Of a stretch of 12,426 nt of DNA, positions 1 through 5,440 are shown one piece after another (positions within the stretch are counted from its first letter, which is position 1; every line of letters starts with the position of its first letter). The notes beneath the pieces were generated by a model, which had not been told where the DNA came from, did no database searches, and saw nothing but the letters and a program-made list of their open reading frames with translations. Both the position numbers and the translations under genes were made by a program. This stretch comes from Pseudonocardiales bacterium (GTDB taxonomy: Bacteria; Actinomycetota; Actinomycetes; Mycobacteriales; Jatrophihabitantaceae), in contig JAVEEO010000279.1 in NCBI GenBank assembly GCA_030840415.1, positions 1-12,426 on the forward strand. The letters are read 5' to 3'.

Positions 1-664
1 CCGCCCCGGCGCGGTCCGGGTGGCCGCCGAGGAGGAGGCCCGCCGGGTGCTGCCGGTGATCGGTGAGCTGGCCGCCGCGGGCCTGACGGTCAGCGTCGAC
101 ACCTACCGGGCCTCGGTGGCCGAGCAGGCGCTGGCCGCCGGCGCCCGGATCGTCAACGACGTCTCCGGCGGCCTGGGCGATCCGGACATGGCCCGGGTGG
201 TGCGCGACGCCGGCTGCCCCTGGGTGCTGATGCACTGGCGGGGCCACTCGGCCGACATGGCGGCGCTGGCCTCCTACGACGACGTGGTCGCCGACGTGCG
301 CACCGAGCTGCTGACCCGGGTGGACGAGGCGCTGGCCGCCGGGGTGGCCGCCGGCCAACTGGTGCTCGACCCGGGCCTGGGCTTCGCCAAGAAGGCCGGC
401 CACAACTGGGCCCTGCTGGCCCACCTGGAGGCTTTCACCGACACCGGCCTGCCGGTGCTGATCGGCTCGTCCCGCAAGTCGTTCCTGGGGTCGCTGCTGG
501 CCTGGGAGGACGGCACCGTCCGGCCGACCTCCGGACGCGAGGCGGCCACCACCGCGCTCACCCTGTTCGCCGCGCTGAACGGTGCCTGGGGAGTGCGGGT
601 GCACGAGGTGGCGCCCAACGTCGACGCCGCGCGAGTGGCCGCCGCGATCCGGGCGGCCCGATGA
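1..664 (+). CDS. folP: Dihydropteroate synthase, 5' end missing
   Basis: This enzyme condenses 6-hydroxymethyl-7,8-dihydropterin diphosphate with p-aminobenzoate to give dihydropteroate in cytoplasmic folate synthesis. It is the sulfonamide target. The gene is cut by the window edge; the reading frame begins at base 2 and the first visible residues are RPGAV, the end of the family's STRPGA loop, so about 60 N-terminal residues lie outside. Visible family motifs, in order, are VSVDTYR, ARIVNDVSGG, the MHWRG strand, LDPGLGFAKK, and GSSRKSFLG, which contributes to pterin and sulfonamide binding. The GTG at 20 is an internal valine, not a start. The stop TGA (662-664) overlaps the folB ATG (661-663) as ATGA, implying translational coupling within a folate operon. 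Nothing looks broken. Confidence 0.96.
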   Translation, partial: RPGAVRVAAEEEARRVLPVIGELAAAGLTVSVDTYRASVAEQALAAGARIVNDVSGGLGDPDMARVVRDAGCPWVLMHWRGHSADMAALASYDDVVADVRTELLTRVDEALAAGVAAGQLVLDPGLGFAKKAGHNWALLAHLEAFTDTGLPVLIGSSRKSFLGSLLAWEDGTVRPTSGREAATTALTLFAALNGAWGVRVHEVAPNVDAARVAAAIRAAR

Positions 665-1107
665 CCGGGACGGCACCGGCCGGGCCGGGACCCTCCGGAT
701 CGGGACCCTCCGGATCGGGATCGCCCGACCGGATCAGCCTGACCGGCCTGCGGGTGCGCGGCCACCACGGGGTGTTCGACTTCGAGCGGGCGGACGGCCA
801 GGACTTCGTGGTGGACGTCGAGCTCGAACTCGACACCCGGACCGCCGCCGCCACTGACCAGCTGGCCGACACGGTGCACTACGGCGAGCTGGCCGAGGCG
901 CTGGCCGGCGTGATCGCCGGCGAGCCGGTGAACCTGCTGGAGACCCTGGCCGACCGGTTGGCCGGGGTGTGCCTGGCCGATGCCCGGGTGGCCGCCGCGA
1001 CGGTCACGGTGCACAAGCCACAGGCCCCGATCCCGCTGCAGTTCGCCGACGTCGCGGTGACGATCCGCCGGACCGCGCCGGAGCAGGCCCGGGTGAGCGC
1101 TGAATGA
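661..1107 (+). CDS. folB: Dihydroneopterin aldolase
   Basis: FolB converts 7,8-dihydroneopterin to 6-hydroxymethyl-7,8-dihydropterin and glycolaldehyde, supplying FolK. The protein is 148 aa, longer than the usual ~120 because of a low-complexity N-terminal extension of about 25 residues rich in Gly, Ser and Pro. The family core begins at ISLTGLRVRGHHGVFDFER and continues through the VVDVELELD strand, the tyrosine segment VHYGELAEAL, NLLETLADRLA and the lysine-bearing strand VTVHKPQAPIP, so the catalytic core appears intact. The start at 661 is chosen from the ATGA overlap with folP; there is no strong Shine-Dalgarno, so a later start removing the extension is possible. The extension contains a 15-bp tandem repeat. 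Confidence 0.95.
   Translation: MTGTAPAGPGPSGSGPSGSGSPDRISLTGLRVRGHHGVFDFERADGQDFVVDVELELDTRTAAATDQLADTVHYGELAEALAGVIAGEPVNLLETLADRLAGVCLADARVAAATVTVHKPQAPIPLQFADVAVTIRRTAPEQARVSAE
691..720 (+). repeat. 15-bp in-frame tandem repeat in folB N-terminus
   Basis: Two perfect adjacent copies of a 15-base unit (CCCTCCGGATCGGGA) encode a repeated Pro-Ser-Gly-Ser-Gly pentapeptide in the non-conserved N-terminal extension of FolB. Being a multiple of three, copy-number change would keep the frame. Confidence 0.9.
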
Positions 1108-1113
1108 GTGCGA

Positions 1114-1611
1114 ATGAGTAGAGCGGTGCTCTCGATCGGCTCCAACCTCGGCGACCGGATGGCCCACCTGCGCTCGGCCGTCGCGGCCCTGTCGCCGTAC
1201 CTGACGGCGGCGTCGCCGGTGTTCGAGACCCCGCCGTGGGGTCCGGTGGCCCAGCAGCCGTTCTACAACGCCGTGCTGCTGGTCAGCGATCGGGCCGCCG
1301 GCCCCGCCGACTGGCTGAGCCGGGCCCAGGCCTGCGAGCAGGCGGCCGACCGGGTCCGCGAGCAGCGCTGGGGGCCGCGCACCCTGGACGTGGACGTGAT
1401 CACCGTCGACGAGGTGCGCAGCGACGATCCGGAGCTGACCCTGCCACACCCGCGGGCCGCCGAGCGGGCCTTCGTCCTGGTGCCGTGGTGGTCGGTCGAC
1501 CCCGAGGCGCAGCTGCCCGGCCGCGGGTCGGTGCTGGAGCTGATGCAGGCGCTGCCCGCCGACGAGGTGGCCGCGGTGCGGCTGCTGCCGGCGGCGGAGC
1601 TGTGGCCATGA
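1114..1611 (+). CDS. folK: 6-hydroxymethyl-7,8-dihydropterin pyrophosphokinase (HPPK)
   Basis: FolK transfers pyrophosphate from ATP to 6-hydroxymethyl-7,8-dihydropterin, making the FolP substrate. The 165-aa product has the HPPK signatures: SIGSNLGDR near the N-terminus, the FETPPWG loop, QQPFYNAV, and the ATP/metal-binding stretch RWGPRTLDVDV followed by LPHPRAAERAFVL. I chose ATG 1114 (MSRAVLSIGSN), which matches the usual N-terminus. A GTG at 1108, directly after the folB stop, would add two residues and cannot be excluded. The start region carries a short duplication that probably displaced a former ATGA overlap with folB. Downstream, the stop TGA overlaps the ATG of the DUF3180 gene. 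Confidence 0.95.
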   Translation: MSRAVLSIGSNLGDRMAHLRSAVAALSPYLTAASPVFETPPWGPVAQQPFYNAVLLVSDRAAGPADWLSRAQACEQAADRVREQRWGPRTLDVDVITVDEVRSDDPELTLPHPRAAERAFVLVPWWSVDPEAQLPGRGSVLELMQALPADEVAAVRLLPAAELWP

Positions 1612-2057
1612 TGCGCCGGACCAACGTCGCCGACCTGCTCGTCCCGTTGCTGCTCACCGCCGGCCTGGTCTACGCCCTGCTGCGGATCGGCTACGAGTCA
1701 CTGCCGCCGTTCCAGTGGTTCATCGCGGTGCCGCCGGCGGCCCTGGCGGTTGCCGAGCTGGTGGTCGCCCGCCGGGTACGGGCGGCAGTCCGGCACCAGC
1801 CGCAGGCCAGGCCGATGACGGCGCTGGCGATCGCCCGGGCGGTGGCGCTCGGCAAGGCCAGTGCCCTGGTGGCGGCGGTGCTCGCCGGTGCCGCGGCGGC
1901 CCTGGTGGTCAAGCTGCTGCCTTCGGCGGGAGAGCCGAACACCGCCGGTTCCGACCTGCGGGTCGGCTACCTGCTGCTGGCCGTCAGCGCGGTGCTGCTG
2001 GTCGCCGGGCTGGTACTGGAACGCGCCGGCATCGACCCGGGACACCGTCCCGGCTGA
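1608..2057 (+). CDS. DUF3180 family membrane protein
   Basis: This is a 149-aa integral membrane protein of the actinobacterial DUF3180 family (position equivalent to M. tuberculosis Rv3605c). Its function is unknown. Four hydrophobic segments are visible at about residues 9-27, 36-53, 83-104 and 118-137, with a basic loop (RRVRAAVRHQ) between segments 2 and 3. ATG 1608 overlaps the folK stop as ATGA and has GGAG at 1596-1599 eight bases upstream, favouring it over ATG 1611. Its coupling to folK suggests co-expression with folate genes, but no folate role is shown. The C-terminal tail (LERAGIDPGHRPG) is short and hydrophilic. Family assignment rests on topology, size and synteny. Confidence 0.85.
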   Translation: MMRRTNVADLLVPLLLTAGLVYALLRIGYESLPPFQWFIAVPPAALAVAELVVARRVRAAVRHQPQARPMTALAIARAVALGKASALVAAVLAGAAAALVVKLLPSAGEPNTAGSDLRVGYLLLAVSAVLLVAGLVLERAGIDPGHRPG

Positions 2058-2142
2058 GCCGGCCGCCCGCAACCCGAAGCCGGACGACCCACCACAATAT
2101 GAGCAATCGGCACCTGGCCGGGCCGGGGGCGCCGTGCTGTCC

Positions 2143-2154
2143 TACACTCCCGAT
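2143..2154 (+). promoter_or_regulatory. Leaderless promoter of the DUF6779 gene
   Basis: TACACT (2143-2148) fits the actinobacterial -10 consensus TANNNT and lies six bases before ATG 2155, so transcription would start at or next to the A of the start codon. No clear -35 is visible. The same -10-N6-start arrangement precedes the DUF2520 gene and lysS. Confidence 0.6.
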
Positions 2155-3159
2155 ATGCCACGCCTTGCCGGGTCCTGGACGTCTGGCGGTGGGGCGCGCA
2201 CCGCGCTGCTGGTACTCGCCTGCGGGCTCGGAGTGGCGGCCCTGTGCCTGCTGGTCTTCGGCACCAGCCAGCGCCAGTTGCAGCTGGGAGTGCTGCTCGG
2301 GCTGTGGGCCGGCCTGATCGCCGCTTGCCTGCAGGTCTTCGGCAGGGCCGAGCAGCCCGAGGCGGAGCCGGCCCGGGAGCTGGCCGAGGCCCGGGCGGTG
2401 GAACTGCACGAGGCTCAGCTCGAGGTGGTCGCCCGGCAGCAGGAACAGCTCGAAGCGGCCCGGCAGGCCTATTTCTCCTCCGAGCTGGAGCTGCGCCGAT
2501 TCAGCGAGCAACAGCTGACCCGGGAGGCCGGTGCCCGGCAGGATTCGGAGCACCGGCTGCAGGCCGCGCTGGGACGCGAGGTCGAGCGGGTGCTGCTCGA
2601 GCAGTTGGGCTCGCTGCGCGAGGAGGTGGCCGCGCTGCGCGCCGAGGTGGTCGAGAAGCTCGGCGGTCAGCTGCGGCTGGAGCGGATCGAGACCACCCGG
2701 GTGATCGGATCGGACCTGGAGGCGCTGCAGCACGAGATCCGCCGGTTGGCGGCCGCCAGCACCGAGGGCATCGCCGCCCCGGTGCGAGCTGCCGCACCGT
2801 CGAGCCGGCCGGAGCACCAGGGCTCCCGCGACATCGTCGACGCCGAACTGGTGGAGTTCCCGCCGCCGGCCACCGAGCTGCCCGTGGTGCCGGCGACCCG
2901 TACCGGGCAACCGGCGACCCGTACCGGGCAACCGGCGACCCGGCCCGCCGACCCGTTCGCCGAGCTGCCCCGGCTGAGTCCGCTGCAGGCCGACCTGGAC
3001 CTGATCCCGGACTCCCCGCCAGCCGCCGGAACCGACGAGCAGCGGGCCGGCCGGCGCCGCGCCCCGGAGCCCGAGCGGCTGGCCGACGACCCGCGCTACC
3101 AGGGCCGGCGCCGGGCCGACGGATCGCCGGCGGACCGGTTCGCCAGCCTGGAGAGCTAG
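2155..3159 (+). CDS. DUF6779-type membrane-anchored coiled-coil protein
   Basis: The 334-aa protein has two adjacent hydrophobic helices (about residues 16-36 and 42-63), then a long charged heptad-like region rich in Glu, Gln, Arg and Leu (about 70-200), then a disordered Pro/Ala/Thr/Arg-rich tail. This architecture and its position after DUF3180 match the actinobacterial DUF6779 family (equivalent to Rv3604c). The function is unknown; a membrane-tethered scaffold is a guess from shape only. The segment VEKLGGQLRLERIETTRV resembles the family's conserved end of the coiled coil. The start at 2155 is set by the leaderless -10; the open frame continues upstream but overlaps DUF3180. The tail holds a 21-bp repeat. 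It ends 19 bases from the convergent minus-strand gene, with no evident terminator. Confidence 0.85.
   Translation: MPRLAGSWTSGGGARTALLVLACGLGVAALCLLVFGTSQRQLQLGVLLGLWAGLIAACLQVFGRAEQPEAEPARELAEARAVELHEAQLEVVARQQEQLEAARQAYFSSELELRRFSEQQLTREAGARQDSEHRLQAALGREVERVLLEQLGSLREEVAALRAEVVEKLGGQLRLERIETTRVIGSDLEALQHEIRRLAAASTEGIAAPVRAAAPSSRPEHQGSRDIVDAELVEFPPPATELPVVPATRTGQPATRTGQPATRPADPFAELPRLSPLQADLDLIPDSPPAAGTDEQRAGRRRAPEPERLADDPRYQGRRRADGSPADRFASLES
2890..2942 (+). repeat. 21-bp in-frame tandem repeat, 2.5 copies
   Basis: Two perfect 21-base units (2890-2910 and 2911-2931), followed by 11 bases of a third, encode the repeated heptapeptide PATRTGQ in the disordered tail of the DUF6779 protein. 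The units are contiguous with no spacers, so this is not a CRISPR array. Confidence 0.9.
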
Positions 3160-3178
3160 CACCCGGACGGCCGCCCGC

Positions 3179-3523
3179 TCAGCTGTCGCCGGCGAACCAC
3201 CGGCTGGCTGCGTGTTCGCCGTTCGCCGAACCGTGCCGGCCGGCGGCGTCGGCGCCCAGCCGGTCGGCCAGCGACCGCACCGTGGAGTCGAGGTCGACCC
3301 CGGTCTGGTCGGCCAGCAGGTACACCAGGTAGGCCAGCTCGGACAGCCCGGGCTGCCAGTCCGGCGGAACCCGGAACGGCCGCCGGCCGCCCTCGGTCGC
3401 GGCACTGGTCAGCTCGGCCAGCCTGCCCAGCGCGGCGCTCGCCTGCAGCAGCAGGGCCGGTGCGGTGCTGTGCGAACCGGCCTGGTCGGCGGCACGGGCG
3501 ACGGTGGCCTGGAGATCGCTCAC
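3179..3523 (-). CDS. Small divergent MazG-like (all-alpha NTP-PPase-like) protein
   Basis: The 114-aa minus-strand protein has a helical pattern with the segment SELAYLVYLLADQTGVDL (about residues 61-78), which closely resembles the second half of MazG-like pyrophosphohydrolases (family form roughly EELADVLIYLL-LA-GIDL). The first helix, around LLLQASAALGRLAEL, fits the position of the family's ExxE motif, but the acidic residues are mostly absent. The Asp of the second metal motif is Tyr65. If the alignment is right, it cannot bind Mg2+ normally and may be a pseudoenzyme. The GTG start at 3523 is set by a TAGGTT -10 eight bases upstream; an ATG at 3580 would add 19 Ala/Gly-rich residues upstream of that -10. 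It is convergent with the DUF6779 gene and divergent from DUF2520. Confidence 0.7.
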   Translation of the reverse strand: MSDLQATVARAADQAGSHSTAPALLLQASAALGRLAELTSAATEGGRRPFRVPPDWQPGLSELAYLVYLLADQTGVDLDSTVRSLADRLGADAAGRHGSANGEHAASRWFAGDS

Positions 3524-3537
3524 AGCCGCAGAACCTA
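3524..3537 (-). promoter_or_regulatory. Leaderless promoter of the MazG-like gene
   Basis: On the minus strand TAGGTT (complement of 3532-3537) lies eight bases before GTG 3523, matching TANNNT with a leaderless start. This decides the start codon. Confidence 0.55.
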
Positions 3538-3627
3538 ACCGACCGGCCTCCGATCCGCCCGCTGACGCGGCCGTCGCCACGCCACCCCGCCCCCGGGTGC
3601 CGACCTCACCGGGCGCGGCCTGCCTAC

Positions 3628-3639
3628 TAGGCTCTAGCC
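3628..3639 (+). promoter_or_regulatory. Leaderless promoter of the DUF2520-panC-nadBC-coaX operon
   Basis: TAGGCT (3628-3633) followed by six bases and GTG 3640 fits a leaderless actinobacterial promoter. It would drive the whole 3640-8835 run, since no later gap in that run is large enough for an obvious promoter. Confidence 0.6.
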
Positions 3640-4563
3640 GTGATCCAGTCCGGCAACGCCCCGCGGTTGCGGGTGGCGGTCGTGGGGATCGGCCGGGTCG
3701 GGTCGGTGCTGGGTGCCGCGCTCGGCCGGGCCGGGCACCAGTTGGTGGCCGGCACCGGGGTGAGTGCTGAGTCCCAGCGGCGGGCCGCCCGGCTGCTGCC
3801 CGGCGTGGCCCTGATGCCGGCCGACGAGGCGGTGGGGCAGGCCGATCTGGTGCTGCTCACCGTCCCCGACAGCGAGCTGGCCGGGTTGATCTCCGGACTG
3901 GCCGCCACCGGCGCCTGGCAGACCGGCCAGCTGGCGGTGCACACCTCCGGCGCCAACGGTGTCGCGATCTTCGACCCGGCCACCGCCGCCGGGGTGGTCG
4001 GCATGGCGCTGCACCCGGTGATGACCTTCGCCGGCCGCCCGGAGGATCTGCAGCGCCTGGACGGTGCCGCGTTCGGCGTCACGGCGCCCGAGGAGTTCCG
4101 TCCGGTCGCCGAGACCCTGGTGATCGAGCTGGGCGGTGAGCCGGTGTGGGTGCCCGAGTCGGCCCGGCCGGGCTATCACGCGGCCCTGTCCATGGGTTCC
4201 AACCACCTGGTGACCCTGGTGAACGACTCCCGCGACGTGCTGGCCGCGGCCGGGGTGGAGAACCCGACCCGGCTGCTGGCGCCGCTGCTGTCGGCGTCGC
4301 TGGACAATGCGCTGCGGCTGGCCGACGACGCACTGACCGGCCCGGTGTCCCGCGGTGACCGGGGCACCCTGGAGGCCCACATCCACGCCCTGCGGGGCAC
4401 CGCCTACCTGCAGCCGTACCTGGCGATGGCGCTGCGCACCATGCAGCGCGCGCACGCCGCCGGCCGGCTGACCCGGCAGCAGTGCGCCGACCTGCTCGAG
4501 GGCATCGACGAGGCCGAGGGCGACGAGGCCGAGGGCGATCAGGCCGAAGGCGGCAGCCGGTGA
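3640..4563 (+). CDS. Rossmann-like / DUF2520 oxidoreductase-type protein
   Basis: The 307-aa protein begins with an NAD(P)-binding Rossmann fold: VAVVGIGRVGS at residues 12-22 gives GxGxxG. LVLLTVPDSEL follows, as in short 6-phosphogluconate-dehydrogenase-like enzymes, then HTSGA and the ALHPVMTFA segment typical of the DUF2520 family. The C-terminal helical domain (about 165-295) is DUF2520, with YHAALSMGSNHLVTL and a DRGTLEAHIHAL region. It corresponds by position to Rv3603c, immediately before panC. The enzymatic activity of the actinobacterial form is not known to me. Its coupling to panC makes a ketopantoate reductase-like step in pantothenate synthesis a reasonable hypothesis. GTG 3640 is set by the leaderless -10. 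The last 20 residues are an acidic repeat unlike the rest. The stop overlaps the panC GTG. Confidence 0.88.
   Translation: MIQSGNAPRLRVAVVGIGRVGSVLGAALGRAGHQLVAGTGVSAESQRRAARLLPGVALMPADEAVGQADLVLLTVPDSELAGLISGLAATGAWQTGQLAVHTSGANGVAIFDPATAAGVVGMALHPVMTFAGRPEDLQRLDGAAFGVTAPEEFRPVAETLVIELGGEPVWVPESARPGYHAALSMGSNHLVTLVNDSRDVLAAAGVENPTRLLAPLLSASLDNALRLADDALTGPVSRGDRGTLEAHIHALRGTAYLQPYLAMALRTMQRAHAAGRLTRQQCADLLEGIDEAEGDEAEGDQAEGGSR
4507..4551 (+). repeat. 15-bp in-frame tandem repeat, 3 copies
   Basis: Two identical 15-base units (4507-4521, 4522-4536) and a third with two changes (4537-4551) encode DEAEG, DEAEG, DQAEG at the extreme C-terminus of the DUF2520 protein, just before the panC start. 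Confidence 0.9.
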
Positions 4564-5423
4564 CCGAGCTGGTCCGTACCCGCGCCGAGCTGGCCGCGGC
4601 CCGATCCCGGCTGGCCGAACGGCTCGGCCCGGACGACTGCCTGGGCCTGGTACCCACCATGGGTGCCCTGCATGCCGGTCACCTGGCGCTGTTCGACGCC
4701 GCCCGGGCCGGCTGTGCCGCGGTGGTCGCCAGCATCTTCGTCAACCCGATGCAGTTCTCCCAGGCCACCGACCTGGCCCGGTATCCGCGCCGGCTGGCCG
4801 AGGACCTGGCGCTGTGCGAGCAGCACGGGGTGGACCTGGTGTGGGCACCGGACGAGGCGGAGATCTACCCGGACGGGCCGGTCCAGGTCTGGGTGACCGC
4901 CGGTGCGCTGGCCGACCAGCTGGAGGGCCCGAACCGGCCCGGTCACTTCGACGGGGTGCTGACGGTGGTCACCAAGCTGTTCGCCGCCGTCCGGCCCGAC
5001 CGCGCCTACTTCGGCGAGAAGGACTACCAGCAGCTGATGCTGATCCGGCAGCTGGTGCGCGACCTGGGGCAGCCGGTGCGGGTGGAGGCGGTGCCGACCG
5101 TCCGGGAACCCGACGGGCTGGCGCTGTCGAGCCGTAATGTGCTGCTGTCGCCGTCCGAACGCGACAGCGCCCGGGCCCTCAGCGCAGCGCTGATGGCCGG
5201 CCGGGACGCCGCCGGACCTGCCGCGGCGGTGCTGGCCGCCGCCCGCGCGGTGCTGGCCGAGGCCGTTGGAGTGGATGTGGAGTACCTGGAACTGCGCGAT
5301 CCCCTGCTGGCCCCGCCGCCGGCCGCCGGCCCGGCCCGGTTGCTGGTGGCGGCCCGGGTCGGCTCGGTCCGGCTGATCGACAACGTCGCCGTCGAGCTGG
5401 CCGCTGACGGGTCGGGCCGATGA
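4560..5423 (+). CDS. panC: Pantothenate synthetase (pantoate--beta-alanine ligase)
   Basis: PanC joins pantoate and beta-alanine with ATP to give pantothenate. The 287-aa length is typical. Nucleotidyltransferase-fold motifs are intact: PTMGALHAGH with the HxGH pair at 38-41, FVNPMQF, the pantoate-binding PNRPGHFDGVLTVV, FGEKDYQQL and the KMSKS-equivalent LSSRN in DGLALSSRNVLLSP. GTG 4560 overlaps the DUF2520 stop as GTGA, and protein similarity starts there; the open frame runs further upstream but inside DUF2520. The expected partner panD, which makes beta-alanine and normally follows panC in this synteny, is absent. Instead the stop region opens a six-codon mini-ORF leading into nadB. Confidence 0.96.
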   Translation: MTELVRTRAELAAARSRLAERLGPDDCLGLVPTMGALHAGHLALFDAARAGCAAVVASIFVNPMQFSQATDLARYPRRLAEDLALCEQHGVDLVWAPDEAEIYPDGPVQVWVTAGALADQLEGPNRPGHFDGVLTVVTKLFAAVRPDRAYFGEKDYQQLMLIRQLVRDLGQPVRVEAVPTVREPDGLALSSRNVLLSPSERDSARALSAALMAGRDAAGPAAAVLAAARAVLAEAVGVDVEYLELRDPLLAPPPAAGPARLLVAARVGSVRLIDNVAVELAADGSGR

Positions 5424-5440
5424 CCGGACCGGGTCGATGA
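5420..5440 (+). other. Six-codon mini-ORF bridging panC and nadB
   Basis: ATG 5420 overlaps the panC stop as ATGA, reads MTGPGR and stops at TGA 5438-5440, which itself overlaps the nadB ATG (5437-5439) as ATGA. It occupies the place where panD is found in related gene orders. It may be a deletion scar or simply a re-initiation bridge; whether it is translated cannot be seen from sequence. Confidence 0.5.

Noticed and set aside
274..1449. Minus-strand open frame opposite folP, folB and folK
   Set aside because: Its sequence is the repetitive Gly/His/Arg-rich pattern of antisense GC-biased codons; the plus-strand folate genes explain the region.
2890..2942. Repeats that might suggest a CRISPR array
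   Set aside because: The units are contiguous, in frame and without spacers; there are no cas genes.
1984..3405. Long minus-strand open frame opposite the DUF6779 gene
   Set aside because: It covers both the plus-strand gene and the real minus-strand MazG-like gene in another frame, with no recognisable domains.
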